Shown piece after piece: positions 1 to 9,483 of a DNA stretch of 64,000 nucleotides. The stretch comes from Erythrobacter sp. QSSC1-22B. GTDB lineage: Bacteria > Pseudomonadota > Alphaproteobacteria > Sphingomonadales > Sphingomonadaceae. The DNA is taken from NCBI RefSeq assembly GCF_001678665.1, contig NZ_LZRP01000004.1, positions 1 through 64,000 on the forward strand. Direction: 5' to 3'. Made by a program: the position numbers and the translations under genes. How positions within the stretch are numbered: the stretch's first letter is position 1; each line of letters starts with the position of its first letter. Below the pieces are notes generated by a model, which was not told where the DNA came from, did no database searches, and saw only the letters and a list, made by a program, of their open reading frames with translations.

Positions 1-33
1 GTCGTATCGCTGCGGGAATGTGCGCTATGTTGC

Positions 34-426
34 TCAAGGGCAGCGCGGATCGCGCAACGGCGCACCACTGCCACGGGTCTGCCAACTGCCATCGGGCGCC
101 TGGTATTTTTCACCCGGCGACGTCTTGAGGATCGCCTGGCATCCGGCAGCAAAGGCGTATTCCTCGAGCGTGGCATTGGCTGCCTGCGCCTTGTCCGAAT
201 AGACCGCCCGCCGCTTGATGTTGATGCTGTTGACGATCCGACGCAGGGATTCGGACTCCGCCACAACGATGCCCAGATAGCCGTCCATCTTTTCGCCGAT
301 CTGACCCGCAGAGCGCGCGCTGTCGTAGGCCGGATCGCGCTGCGCAAAGGCAGGCGCGGCAATTCCGCCGACCGCGAGCGCCGCTGCAGCAAGCCCGAGG
401 GCCGTTTTGGTAAGTCTGTTCATCAT
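34..426 (-). CDS. ydbL: YdbL-like DUF1318 periplasmic protein
   Basis: A 130-residue exported protein of the YdbL (DUF1318) family. Residues 1-28 form a Sec signal peptide ending in the cleavage site AFA, so the mature protein is periplasmic. The mature part is rich in charged residues and keeps two cysteines (C96 and C129) that could form a disulfide. It is the last gene of the ydbH-ynbE-ydbL set on the minus strand, 18 bp after ynbE. In E. coli YdbL modulates the YdbH-YnbE intermembrane phospholipid bridge; the same role here is inferred from family and gene order. Two adjacent ATG codons (426 and 423) are possible starts. Confidence 0.85.
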   Translation of the reverse strand: MMNRLTKTALGLAAAALAVGGIAAPAFAQRDPAYDSARSAGQIGEKMDGYLGIVVAESESLRRIVNSINIKRRAVYSDKAQAANATLEEYAFAAGCQAILKTSPGEKYQAPDGSWQTRGSGAPLRDPRCP

Positions 427-444
427 GTTACCCCTACTGCGGCA

Positions 445-612
445 TCAGAAGATATCCGCGTTTTCCTCGATCGTGTTGCCCGCATCCGCGGCGAGCCGGT
501 AGATCACTTCCTGGCGGATGTTCACGTTGAGCTCGATCACGATCGCTTCCTCGGGCGCGTTCACCGTGATGCATCCTGCCAGCGCGAGCGAAGCCAGGAT
601 CGGCAACGCCAT
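445..612 (-). CDS. ynbE: YnbE-like outer-membrane lipoprotein
   Basis: Short lipoprotein of about 55 residues. The hydrophobic stretch MALPILASLALAGC carries a lipobox (LAGC), and the tail ending in NTIEENADIF matches the YnbE family in length and style. In E. coli YnbE stacks on the C-terminus of YdbH to complete a lipid-transport bridge at the outer membrane. The frame stays open upstream to a GTG at 720, which overlaps the ydbH stop as GTGA, and has another ATG at 660. I chose 612 because AGGA lies just upstream and the length then fits the family. The weakness is that this start gives no positive charge before the hydrophobic core; the 660 start would add Arg and Lys. Confidence 0.75.
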   Translation of the reverse strand: MALPILASLALAGCITVNAPEEAIVIELNVNIRQEVIYRLAADAGNTIEENADIF

Positions 613-716
613 CCTGTTCCTGCCCGCCTTCAGGCCACGCTCGTTCCCGATCCCCTGCATTGTGCCGGGTGTCGCAAGCCGCGCGCGGCCCGTCAATTGC
701 TGCCCTGTCATAGCGG

Positions 717-3700
717 TCACTCGCTTTCCTGCTCCTGAATGGTGGGTTCGCCCGGATCGGCCGCAAAAGGATCGCCCGGGTCGATTTCCGGTCCGGCCTC
801 TTCGCCGGTTATCTCGCGCCGCAGCAATCTGGTGCCGTCGTCCGATACGAGGCCAAGCCCTCGCGGGTCGCGCACGGCTGCGGGGTCGTAGAGCGATTTC
901 ATTGAATTGATCAGCTGGTAGAACTGCGCGCGGATGTTGATCCGGAACTGCAACGGCAGGCGAGCCAGCCGCCTGGTGATGAAATTGTTGCTGGTGCCCT
1001 CACCCTGGCTGACACCGTCGAACCGTACCCGGGTAACGATCTCGCCCGTCAGCGGTCCGTCCATCAACAGGCGCATCTGCGAATAGTCGAGGCTGCGCAG
1101 CGCATCGAAGGCAAAATTGGCCATCGGCGAAAGGTCTTCGTAGGTCAGCTCTCCGACATAGGAGATATTGCCCCCTGGCGGCCGCGAGATCAGCACGCCG
1201 TCGTCGATGCGGCCATTGCCCGACGCATCGAAGACGATCGGGATCGTCCCGTCGAAAATGCCGGTCGCGGCGAGATTGCCGATATCCATCCCGTCGACGA
1301 AAACGCCCGCATTCAGTCCGACCACCTCGAAAACATAGCGTCGCTCTTCCTTGATCCCGAAGTTGAGATCGACCTCGCGCAGGATCAGGTCGCCGCCCAT
1401 GAAAGGCCAGCTACCGCCCTCGACCGAGAGCATGGTCCAGTCGCGCAGTTCGAACTGGAACGTTCCATCGATAACCTCGATGCCGGGGTTGACCGAAGCA
1501 ACCCTGATGCTTTGGTTGGGAGCGGTGGTCAGGCTCAGGAGATCGGTGAAGACAATCGTTCCGCTGGCCCCGCGGACCGGGCCGAAGGCGGCGGCAAAAT
1601 CGAAATCGTTGGTGGCGAATACGCCCGAACTGGTCACGCCGTTTTCGCCCCATGCGACCCTCCCGCTGCCGGCCATGATGCCATCTGCATTGGCGACGAC
1701 GCCAAGCGCCAGTCGCGAAAGATCGTCGGGCTGCAGCTGTCGGTCGAACTGCAGACCGGCCACGGCCAGATCCGCATCGCCGCGACCGGTCGAAAGATCG
1801 TGGCGGATATCGGCAGCGGTGACCACGCGGTCGCTGCCCGGATGGCGCAACTCGGCAAAGGCGGTGATGAGATTGTCGACCAGCGACAGCGTCGCATCGC
1901 GCGCTTCGAGCGGCTCGAACCGGTCGGGCTCCGCGCGGTCGAGCAGGGTGAAGCTCCCTCCTGTCATATCCAGCCGCCCATCGGCATAGCGCCATTTGCC
2001 CCTGGTGCCGCGAATATCGAGCGGCACCGCTTCGATCGTCACGTCGGCGTCGGCAAAGCTGCCTGCAATCGCGTCGCCGAAGCGGGCATCGAGGTCAGCA
2101 ATAGCGAAACGGGTGGCGGTCTCCTCCGGGCCGAGCACCACATCGATCTGGCGCGCGGTCATAGCGCCGGGATAGGCGAAGCCGACGGCCCCGGTGGCCA
2201 GCCGGATCGGGGTGCCACCGAGCATCCCTGTCAGGGAAAGCCGGGGCGCTCCCGCGGCGATCCGCAGGCCGCGCGGTCCGTTCTCGACGATCGCGCTTCC
2301 CGGAGGCGGGCACAGGGTCAGCGATTGACGGTCCAGCCTGAGCCCGGAAAACTGCAATTGCTCGAAGCGGATATCGGTGCATTCGCGCCATAGCGCGAGC
2401 GATCCGCCGGGCGCCCAGCGACCCGACAGCGGCAATTGCAGCTCGCGCGCTGATCCGCCGGGCAAGGCGCCGCTCAGAACAGCCTCGCCCGAGAAACCGA
2501 AAGCCCCGTCGGCGCCCTGCGCCAGCGTGAGCCGGGGAATAGCCAGAGACGATCCACTCGCCTCGTAGCGTGCCATCGCCATGCGGAATACCAAATCGCC
2601 CCCGGCGCCGCTTTCCATTCGACCGTTTACGCTGGGCAGACCCGAACCGCTCATGGCGAAATTGCCCGAGTATCGTGCGGAACCCTCCCCGGTCCGACTG
2701 GCTTCGACTTGCGAGAACGAAGCCAGCCGTCGGCCTCTGCCCCCCCGCAACTCCGCCTGCGACATGAAGACAGACAAGCGCTCGCCCCGCTTGCGTGCGG
2801 TCAGGTCGGAAGTGAATGCGCTTCCGCGGGCTTCGTTGCGCAAGGCTGCGGCGATCCGCCGGGCTATCGGTTCGACCAGTGTCCCCGCCCCGGTCTCTGC
2901 CAGTCCGGCCAGCGCCGCTTCAGTCTGTCTACCGGGGCGCAAGCCATTGGCTTCGACATCCCCCTGCCAGGATGCATTCTCGAGGGCCGATTCGGCACGC
3001 GCGGTCCCGTCGAGCGTAAGCAGAGCCCCCGACAGCTGGGGCGTGCTGACGCCGCGCAGGGCAAGGCTGTGGCTGGAGGCCAAGACGCCGTCGCGCCAGC
3101 TGGCCCGAAAAGTCCCGTCGAGACCGTTCGCGGCGATGGTTTGGGCGGCGATCCGATTCGACCGGACTGAGGCCCGGCCGCTGAAATCCTCCAGGTCGGG
3201 GCTGGCCTTTGCCCGAACCCGCGCCGCGAATTGCGCCAGCGTGATCCCGCCGCAATCGGCGGAACCCAACCGCACCGGGCCGGCGAAACGGGGTTCGCCT
3301 GCGCTGGTCGTCAGCGAGCCATAGGCACTCGCCCCGCGCAGCGCGCAGTCGGGCAGATCGAGCGAAGGCGCGGTGGCGGCAAAAATGCCCGAAAACCCAT
3401 CGTCGATCCGCCCCTCGCCATCGAGCTTGAAGCCGATCGGGCCATAAGCGCTTTCAAGCAGGCCGCGACCGTCGCGAATCGCGACATCCAGTTCGGGCAG
3501 GCCCGGCTCGCCGTCGGTCTCTGCAAAAATCAGCGGATCGAGCGTCCCGAAACTCGGCGTCGTTCCACGCAGCACGCCGAACAGGCGCGGCTTGACGAGG
3601 ATAACGCGTTCAATCGTCGGGGTGCCGAAGCGGTGGCGCAGATGCAGTTCCACGCGCTCGGCGGTGAAGTCGGGCCGGGCGGGATCGCCGAGCACGACAT

Positions 3701-3947
3701 TGGTCAGGATCTGACTCTGCGCACCGATCTGCGCGATGTCGTAGCTAGCGGGGATATCGTAGAGGGCGAGCTGGTCCTCGATGATGTCGCCCGCGATCCG
3801 TTCGCGCATCAGCCACGCGCCAAGCGCCGCCAGCAGCATCGCCAATACGATGCCCAGCGGACCCAGCCAACGTTTCTTGCGCCAACGCGACCGATATTCG
3901 CGAGGCTGGTCCGCCTCTGCGGTCACTTGGGTATCGACCCCATCCAT
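717..3947 (-). CDS. ydbH: YdbH-like AsmA-superfamily intermembrane lipid-transport protein
   Basis: A protein of about 1076 residues with one N-terminal membrane anchor (about residues 27-47, preceded by the basic RWRKKR) and a very long periplasmic region of repeated beta-rich AsmA/YdbH-type sequence. YdbH, TamB and YhdP are the E. coli proteins that carry phospholipids from the inner to the outer membrane. This copy heads a ydbH-ynbE-ydbL set, the arrangement that defines the YdbH branch. The frame extends upstream to 4013, but the ATG at 3947 follows an AAGG motif and leaves about 70 bp for a divergent promoter with radC. The stop overlaps a GTG of the next frame. The C-terminal tail is acidic. 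Confidence 0.85.
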   Translation of the reverse strand: MDGVDTQVTAEADQPREYRSRWRKKRWLGPLGIVLAMLLAALGAWLMRERIAGDIIEDQLALYDIPASYDIAQIGAQSQILTNVVLGDPARPDFTAERVELHLRHRFGTPTIERVILVKPRLFGVLRGTTPSFGTLDPLIFAETDGEPGLPELDVAIRDGRGLLESAYGPIGFKLDGEGRIDDGFSGIFAATAPSLDLPDCALRGASAYGSLTTSAGEPRFAGPVRLGSADCGGITLAQFAARVRAKASPDLEDFSGRASVRSNRIAAQTIAANGLDGTFRASWRDGVLASSHSLALRGVSTPQLSGALLTLDGTARAESALENASWQGDVEANGLRPGRQTEAALAGLAETGAGTLVEPIARRIAAALRNEARGSAFTSDLTARKRGERLSVFMSQAELRGGRGRRLASFSQVEASRTGEGSARYSGNFAMSGSGLPSVNGRMESGAGGDLVFRMAMARYEASGSSLAIPRLTLAQGADGAFGFSGEAVLSGALPGGSARELQLPLSGRWAPGGSLALWRECTDIRFEQLQFSGLRLDRQSLTLCPPPGSAIVENGPRGLRIAAGAPRLSLTGMLGGTPIRLATGAVGFAYPGAMTARQIDVVLGPEETATRFAIADLDARFGDAIAGSFADADVTIEAVPLDIRGTRGKWRYADGRLDMTGGSFTLLDRAEPDRFEPLEARDATLSLVDNLITAFAELRHPGSDRVVTAADIRHDLSTGRGDADLAVAGLQFDRQLQPDDLSRLALGVVANADGIMAGSGRVAWGENGVTSSGVFATNDFDFAAAFGPVRGASGTIVFTDLLSLTTAPNQSIRVASVNPGIEVIDGTFQFELRDWTMLSVEGGSWPFMGGDLILREVDLNFGIKEERRYVFEVVGLNAGVFVDGMDIGNLAATGIFDGTIPIVFDASGNGRIDDGVLISRPPGGNISYVGELTYEDLSPMANFAFDALRSLDYSQMRLLMDGPLTGEIVTRVRFDGVSQGEGTSNNFITRRLARLPLQFRINIRAQFYQLINSMKSLYDPAAVRDPRGLGLVSDDGTRLLRREITGEEAGPEIDPGDPFAADPGEPTIQEQESE

Positions 3948-4017
3948 TCGCGTGCCCTTGCGCGCATGACCGACGAAAGGCAATGCAACGCGGATCAACG
4001 TCAAGCGGAGCAAAAGG

Positions 4018-4716
4018 TTGCCGCAAGAGGCGGATACAAAAACGGCCCATCCCGGTAGCGGCCATCGCGCGCGTCTGCGCGAGCGGTTGCTTGCCGGTGG
4101 ACCGGACGCGCTCGCCGATTACGAATTGCTCGAGTTCCTGCTCTTCGCCGCTGTGCGCCAGGGCGACACCAAACCGACCGCCAAGGCGCTGATCGCGCAT
4201 TTCGGCTCGCTCTCTGCGGTTCTCAGCGCGGAGCCCGCGGCGCTCAAGCAGGTCAAGGGTGTCGGCGACGCCGGCGCAGCGGCGTTGTGGAGCGTCTCGC
4301 TGGCGGCGCGGCGAATGGCTCGGGGGCGCGTGCAGAACGCGCCTGTGCTGGGCAGCTGGCAGGCGCTGCTCGATTACCTCGCGCTGGACATGGCGCACCT
4401 CTCCCACGAGCGCGTCCGGGTGCTGTTCCTCAATTCGCAGAACCGCCTCGTACTCGATCATCTTGCCAGCGAGGGCTCGGTCGATCAGGCCGCGATCCAC
4501 CCGCGCGAGGTGATCCGCAAGGCCTTCGACATCGGGGCAACCGCGCTGATCCTGGTCCACAACCATCCCAGCGGCAATCCCGAACCCAGCCGCGCCGACA
4601 TCGAGATCACCAATCGTATCGCCGAGGCCGGACGCCATCTCGACATCACCGTCCACGACCATGTCATCGTCGGTGCCAACAGCCATGTGTCGCTGCGCGC
4701 GAAGGGCCTGATCTAG
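4018..4716 (+). CDS. radC: RadC family JAMM-domain protein
   Basis: 232 residues. The N-terminal half holds a helix-hairpin-helix region (around VKGVGDAG), and the C-terminal half is an MPN/JAMM domain with the metal-binding set H181-x-H183 and D194 in HNHPSGNPEPSRAD. RadC proteins are widespread, but their original link to DNA repair has been questioned, so the role is uncertain; a metalloprotease-like fold is certain by family. The start is a TTG at 4018 after GGAGCAAAAGG, and no better ATG is present. It is divergent from ydbH and convergent with the DUF3857 gene. Its stop lies in a short tandem duplication. Confidence 0.85.
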   Translation: MPQEADTKTAHPGSGHRARLRERLLAGGPDALADYELLEFLLFAAVRQGDTKPTAKALIAHFGSLSAVLSAEPAALKQVKGVGDAGAAALWSVSLAARRMARGRVQNAPVLGSWQALLDYLALDMAHLSHERVRVLFLNSQNRLVLDHLASEGSVDQAAIHPREVIRKAFDIGATALILVHNHPSGNPEPSRADIEITNRIAEAGRHLDITVHDHVIVGANSHVSLRAKGLI

Positions 4717-4731
4717 GGACCTGATCTAGGG
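4707..4731. repeat. Tandem 12-bp repeat spanning two convergent stop codons
   Basis: CCTGATCTAGGG occurs twice with a 13-bp period. The first copy holds the radC stop (TAG) and the second holds the stop of the convergent DUF3857 gene (CTA on the plus strand). It looks like a small tandem duplication at a gene junction. Confidence 0.8.
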
Positions 4732-7518
4732 TGTCAGACCCCACACCGCATATTGCCGCTCGACGCTCGGCTTCATGACCTTGGCCTCGGCGATCGAGGC
4801 CTGCCCCGCCTGCCGGTCACCCATCGCGATCAGGATCAGCCCCTTGAGAAAGCGGGTGTCGGGCATCTGGCGATATTCGCCCAGCGCCGCGTTGGCATCG
4901 GCCAGCGCGGCTTCGTAATTGCCGAGACGATATTGCGCCAGGGCGCGGCTATCGAGCGCGGATGGCGAATAATCGGATTTCTCGACCGCCGCGACGCAGG
5001 TCTCGAGAACTTCCCCGGTCACGAGGTTCCATTTGCCGCTCTCCCAACACAGCGTGTTGAGCAGATTGCCATCGCCGGGCCGGGCGGCGAGCGCCGTGTG
5101 AATCAGCTCGGTGCCTTCGGCGGCGTCTCCGGCCCAGCCCAGCGCGACCCCCAGAATTTCATCGGCGTGATGCGGTGCCTGCGCGAAATCGGCGTAATCC
5201 TCGGCCAGCGTCCGGGCTTCCTCGCCCCGGCCCAGCAGCCCGAGCAGCTCGATCTGCGAGGAATAGGTGCTCCCGTCCGGATCGGTGTCTTCGGCCATGC
5301 GGTAGTCTTCCAGAGCGGCCTCGTAATCGCCCAGCATGAAATAGCCGCTGGCGCGCGCGAGATAGAGATCGGTGGTCGGATCCATGGCGATCGCCTCGTC
5401 ATAGTCCGCGATGCTGCCCTCGTGATCGAAGGTGCCCCTCCGGAACGATGCGCGATTGATCAGTGCCGAACTGTCGAAATCCTCGGCATCCTCGATTAGC
5501 GTGGCATAGGCTTGCTCCAGCGCCGCCAGCGCCGATCTGTCGGCGGCGTAATCCCAGGGGCGGCGGGTGGTTTCCGGCGCCCGGACGATCGGCAGCGCGC
5601 GAAGATGCTGCGCCAGCTGTCGCTTCACTGCGGTGAGTTCGGATGCCGGCAGCTCTTCCCTGTGGGACCGGCGCGACTGGTTGATTGTCAAAGATTGCCC
5701 GGAAAGAGCCACATCCGAGCGAACTTCGACCCCGCCGATATCGGCCGCGATGCGATCGCCATTGCGGAGCGTAAATCCTTCGCCCGCTTCTGGCAGGATA
5801 ACCTCCAGATCGGACCTGCCGAAATAGGGGCCGTTAAGGCGAATCGGGATGTCGCGCCATTCTGCGCGTCCGCGCGCCGCGTTGAAATCGAGCTGGGCCG
5901 CCACCTGCGCCGGGGGCGAGAATTCGTAAATCCCGCGCTCCGCCTGCCACGGCGAAGTCATCACCCCCTTGGCGGTGATCCGGGCAAGCCCCGGCTCGTC
6001 ATCGTAGGAAATCGAGTAGTCCACCATCTGCACCGGACCCAATTCGGAACCGACGACATTCTCGATCGCGTCGCGCTGCAATTTGCCTTCATCGAGATCG
6101 GCGGTCGAGCGCAGCGCCGCGCCCATCGAGCCGCTGCGGACGATTTCGACCTCGAACAGCGCGGGCACGGCCACGCCTGCGCTCTGATCCAGCGTCAGCC
6201 GCACGGTCTGGTCGGGGAAAGATTGCGGGCGCTCGTCCAGTTCGACAAGTTCGGCCCCGCCCTCGCGAACCGGGAGAGCATGATGGAAACGAGGAACCTC
6301 GTCGATGTTCGCCAGCCGCGTTCCGGCTCTGGTACCATCGAGCCAGTAATTCCTGCCGGCAATCTCGGCGCGCACGATGATGTGATCGAAGCTGCTGGCC
6401 ATCGGCAACAGGTCGGGCACCGCATCGCCGCCGCTGCTGCGGACCAGCGCAGCCTCGCTCTCGATGCCGAGTTCGTGGAGCATCGCGAGGAGCAGAAAGG
6501 TCTTGGCCTTGCAATCGCCGTAGCGAAGCTCCCAGGTTTCCTGCGGCGATTGCGGGAGATAATTGCCGCCCGCCATGCCGTTCGCAAGGTAGCTGATCTG
6601 ATCCTGCACCAGCCGCGTCGCGATCGCGGCCCGTTCGAGCGGATCGGCGGTTTGAGCGGCAATCCTCGCGACTTCATCGGCGAGTGGCGCACCCTGCGGG
6701 ATCGCCCCGGCAGTGCGATAATGCGGTGCCATGACGGCGGACACCGCCGCATAATCGGCAAAGCTCGTGGCCTGGATCATCGGGCCCAGCAGAAAGCGGA
6801 ACGGGGCGCTGTCCGGGGTTTCCGGGGCCTTGGGCAAAGGCAGAGCGATATCGATTACGCGATAGCCTGCGTCGGTTTGCGGCGCGATCGCCTGCTCGAC
6901 ACCGCGGATCTTCCACTGGATGTCCATCTCGTCCGGCCAGGACACGATGACCCGTCCGCTCTCCAGGGGGATCGGCTCCGCCATCAGCTGGTCGGTCCAC
7001 TGCAATTCGCGCCCGAGCGCCTGGTCGGTCACCGTGGTCGAGGTCGTGAGGCGCAGGACATCGCCGATCTGCGCGCCCGACAAAGGCATCGTGGCGGTCA
7101 GCATGCCGTTGAGTTCGCGCTGTTCGAGACGCGATTCGCGGCGCAGAACCTCGAAACGGCTGCCCTGCGCCAACACGTCGATAACCTCGTCGCCCCGGAG
7201 CAATTCGACGCGATGCACGGTCAGGTCGCCCTTGTCGGGCAGCCAGCCTGTTTGCAGCGTCCCCATCTGGGTCAGCGCTTCTGGCGAATCGAGCCGGATC
7301 GCGAAGTCGGAATAGACCCACAAGCGCCCCTCCTCCAGACGCACCTGCTTTTCGGCCAGCAGCAGCGGACCGCGGCTGTCGCGCAATTCGTCGAGCTCGG
7401 CGACCTCGACCCAAGACGGCGGCGCATCGTAGAGCGGGACCTCCCCGGCGTAGGCCGGACAGACCGCAAGAGCGGCGCAAGACGTGGCAAGCGCGGCGGC
7501 AACCCTGTTGAAATGCAT
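4726..7518 (-). CDS. DUF3857 / transglutaminase-like / TPR exported protein
   Basis: About 930 residues. It starts with a signal peptide (about 24 residues, ending PAYA). A DUF3857 domain follows, then a transglutaminase-like core with the Cys motif RYGDCKAK near residue 335 and a downstream His/Asp region, and finally several tetratricopeptide repeats in roughly residues 690-900. Such proteins are periplasmic or surface-exposed in many proteobacteria; their substrate is unknown. The ATG at 7518 was preferred over an upstream in-frame one at 7587 because only this start puts the signal peptide at the N-terminus. Its promoter region is shared with divergent purB. Whether it is catalytically active cannot be told from sequence. 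Confidence 0.8.
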   Translation of the reverse strand: MHFNRVAAALATSCAALAVCPAYAGEVPLYDAPPSWVEVAELDELRDSRGPLLLAEKQVRLEEGRLWVYSDFAIRLDSPEALTQMGTLQTGWLPDKGDLTVHRVELLRGDEVIDVLAQGSRFEVLRRESRLEQRELNGMLTATMPLSGAQIGDVLRLTTSTTVTDQALGRELQWTDQLMAEPIPLESGRVIVSWPDEMDIQWKIRGVEQAIAPQTDAGYRVIDIALPLPKAPETPDSAPFRFLLGPMIQATSFADYAAVSAVMAPHYRTAGAIPQGAPLADEVARIAAQTADPLERAAIATRLVQDQISYLANGMAGGNYLPQSPQETWELRYGDCKAKTFLLLAMLHELGIESEAALVRSSGGDAVPDLLPMASSFDHIIVRAEIAGRNYWLDGTRAGTRLANIDEVPRFHHALPVREGGAELVELDERPQSFPDQTVRLTLDQSAGVAVPALFEVEIVRSGSMGAALRSTADLDEGKLQRDAIENVVGSELGPVQMVDYSISYDDEPGLARITAKGVMTSPWQAERGIYEFSPPAQVAAQLDFNAARGRAEWRDIPIRLNGPYFGRSDLEVILPEAGEGFTLRNGDRIAADIGGVEVRSDVALSGQSLTINQSRRSHREELPASELTAVKRQLAQHLRALPIVRAPETTRRPWDYAADRSALAALEQAYATLIEDAEDFDSSALINRASFRRGTFDHEGSIADYDEAIAMDPTTDLYLARASGYFMLGDYEAALEDYRMAEDTDPDGSTYSSQIELLGLLGRGEEARTLAEDYADFAQAPHHADEILGVALGWAGDAAEGTELIHTALAARPGDGNLLNTLCWESGKWNLVTGEVLETCVAAVEKSDYSPSALDSRALAQYRLGNYEAALADANAALGEYRQMPDTRFLKGLILIAMGDRQAGQASIAEAKVMKPSVERQYAVWGLTP

Positions 7519-7609
7519 TGTTTTCCCCTGACCGGGTGTCCCATCCCGGCATCGTGCGACATTGCCTCTCCAATTCGCAAATATCAATCGCCGAACGAAG
7601 GCGCCCGAC

Positions 7610-7638
7610 TTGCCAACCCGCCAGCGGACTTCTAGCCG
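7610..7638 (+). promoter_or_regulatory. Candidate sigma-70 promoter for purB
   Basis: TTGCCA, 17 bp, TAGCCG. The -10 box is weak but the spacing is ideal, and it lies 29 bp before the purB start in the intergenic region divergent from the DUF3857 gene. Inferred by eye only. Confidence 0.3.
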
Positions 7639-7666
7639 CGCTGCATTCCTTCAACCGGAGTTTCCG

Positions 7667-9007
7667 ATGGTCCCCCGCTACGCCCGCCCTGCCATGACCG
7701 CCATCTGGGAACCGGAGGCCCGGTACCGGATCTGGTTTGAGATCGAGGCGCATGCGACGCAGAAGCTGGGTGAGCTCGGCGTGGTGCCGGTGGAAGCGGG
7801 CGAGGCGCTGTGGGCCTGGTGGGCCACCGATCCCACGATCGACGTCGACGCGATCGACGCGATCGAGGCGGTCACCAAGCACGATGTCATCGCCTTCCTG
7901 ACCTGGGTTTCCGAACAGGTGGCAGCACATTCGGGCGAAGACTGGGCGCGGTTCATGCACCAGGGCATGACCAGCTCCGATGTACTCGACACCACGCTGG
8001 CGGTGCAATTGGCGCGCGCGACCGATCTCCTGCTCGAGGATATGGACGGGTTGCTCGCCGCACTGCGCGCCCGGGCGATGGAGCACAAATACACCCCCAC
8101 CATCGGGCGCAGCCACGGCATCCATGCCGAGCCGGTGACCTTCGGGCTCAAGCTGGCGCAGGCCTATGCCGAGTTCGAGCGCTGCCGCGCCCGGCTGTGG
8201 GACGCGCGCGCCGAAATCGCCACCTGCGCGATCTCGGGCGCGGTCGGCACCTTCGCCAATGTCGATCCCGCGGTTGAAGCCTATGTCGCGGAGCAGCTCG
8301 GGCTGGTTCCGGAAACCATCTCCACGCAGGTCATCCCGCGCGATCGGCATGCGATGTATTTCGCCACGCTGGCGGTGATTGCCGGATCGATCGAGCGGAT
8401 GGCGGTCGAGATCCGCCACCTCCAGCGCACCGAAGTGCTGGAAGCCGAGGAGTATTTCTCGCCGGGACAGAAGGGTTCGAGCGCGATGCCGCACAAGCGC
8501 AATCCGATCCTGACCGAGAACCTCACCGGGCAGGCGCGCATGATCCGCGCCTATGCCCTGCCCGCGCTGGAAAACGTGGCGCTGTGGCACGAGCGGGACA
8601 TTTCGCATTCCTCGGTCGAGCGCTTCATCGCGCCCGATGCCACCGTCACGCTCGATTTCGCGCTCGCGCGGCTGACCGGGGTGATCGAGAAACTGCTGAT
8701 CTACCCCGAGCGGATGCAGACCAACATGGATCGCATGGGCGGGCTGGTCCATTCGCAGCGCGTGCTGCTGGCGCTGACCCAGGCCGGGGTGAGCCGCGAG
8801 AATGCCTATGCCATCGTCCAGCGCAATGCGATGAAGGTGTGGGATTCGGACGGCCGGCTGCAATTGCTCGAGCTGCTCAAGCAGGATGCCGAGGTGACCG
8901 ATGCGCTGCCCGAAGGCGAGCTCGAGGAGAAATTCGACCTCGGCTATCATTTCAAACATGTCGATACGCTGTTCGCGCGGGTGTTCGATCAGGAACCGCA
9001 GGGCTGA
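7667..9007 (+). CDS. purB: Adenylosuccinate lyase
   Basis: 446 residues, matching bacterial PurB of the shorter class. It cleaves SAICAR to AICAR and adenylosuccinate to AMP with release of fumarate, two steps of purine synthesis in the cytoplasm. The fumarase/aspartase superfamily signature [11 protein letters not shown] sits at about residues 270-280, holding the flexible catalytic loop; TSSDVLDT and the [10 protein letters not shown] segment (catalytic His region) come earlier. An ATG at 7667 with GGAG 8-10 bp upstream fixes the start; the frame is open further upstream but that part lacks family similarity. It is followed on the same strand by the lapA-like gene after 71 bp. Confidence 0.95.
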   Translation: MVPRYARPAMTAIWEPEARYRIWFEIEAHATQKLGELGVVPVEAGEALWAWWATDPTIDVDAIDAIEAVTKHDVIAFLTWVSEQVAAHSGEDWARFMHQGMTSSDVLDTTLAVQLARATDLLLEDMDGLLAALRARAMEHKYTPTIGRSHGIHAEPVTFGLKLAQAYAEFERCRARLWDARAEIATCAISGAVGTFANVDPAVEAYVAEQLGLVPETISTQVIPRDRHAMYFATLAVIAGSIERMAVEIRHLQRTEVLEAEEYFSPGQKGSSAMPHKRNPILTENLTGQARMIRAYALPALENVALWHERDISHSSVERFIAPDATVTLDFALARLTGVIEKLLIYPERMQTNMDRMGGLVHSQRVLLALTQAGVSRENAYAIVQRNAMKVWDSDGRLQLLELLKQDAEVTDALPEGELEEKFDLGYHFKHVDTLFARVFDQEPQG

Positions 9008-9078
9008 GCTTGCGGCTTTACGCAATCGCCGCCGGGGCCTAGCATCGGGCTTAGAGAACGAGGAAGGACTACGAGACC

Positions 9079-9483
9079 ATGCAGATCATCCGCACGCTCG
9101 TCTGGGTGCTGATCCTGGTCATGCTGCTCGTCTTCACGGCCTTCAACTGGCGGCCGGTCGAAGTGACGATCTGGACCAACACCGTCCTCGAAACCAAGAT
9201 TCCGGCGTTGGCGATCACCGCATTCCTGCTCGGACTGGTGCCGATGTGGCTGATCCATCGCGGCACGAAGTGGCGGCTGGAGCGGCGCATCGCGGCGCTG
9301 GAATCGGTTGCGCGGGTCGGCAGCCGGTCGCGCGCGCCGACGCAGCCCGATGCGGTCGCGCCCGCCGCAACTCCGGCACCGGCCCGGCCCAAGCCCGAAC
9401 CGGCCGATCCGCTGACCCCTGCGCCGACAGCACCTTCCTCGCCCGGCCCTGTCACCCCCACGCCATCCACGCCGAACGCATGA
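9079..9483 (+). CDS. LapA-domain (DUF1049) inner-membrane protein
   Basis: 134 residues with two membrane helices (about 5-25 and 41-62) bracketing a short periplasmic stretch with FNWRPVEV, which is typical of the LapA/YciS (DUF1049) family. A cytoplasmic tail follows with a short basic helix (KWRLERRIAALES) and then a low-complexity Pro/Ala/Thr segment of about 50 residues. In enterobacteria LapA helps to regulate lipopolysaccharide synthesis; whether that applies here is unknown. A good ribosome-binding site (GAGGAAGG) precedes the ATG. The stop overlaps the pyrF start (ATGA), so the two are probably co-translated. Confidence 0.85.
   Translation: MQIIRTLVWVLILVMLLVFTAFNWRPVEVTIWTNTVLETKIPALAITAFLLGLVPMWLIHRGTKWRLERRIAALESVARVGSRSRAPTQPDAVAPAATPAPARPKPEPADPLTPAPTAPSSPGPVTPTPSTPNA

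Noticed and set aside
5512..7635. Long open frames opposite the DUF3857 gene (plus strand, about 700 codons) and similar long antisense frames opposite purB and the DEAD-box helicase gene
   Set aside because: High GC leaves few stop codons in the opposite frames. The translations are rich in Arg, Gly and Pro and show no domain, while the sense frames have clear families.
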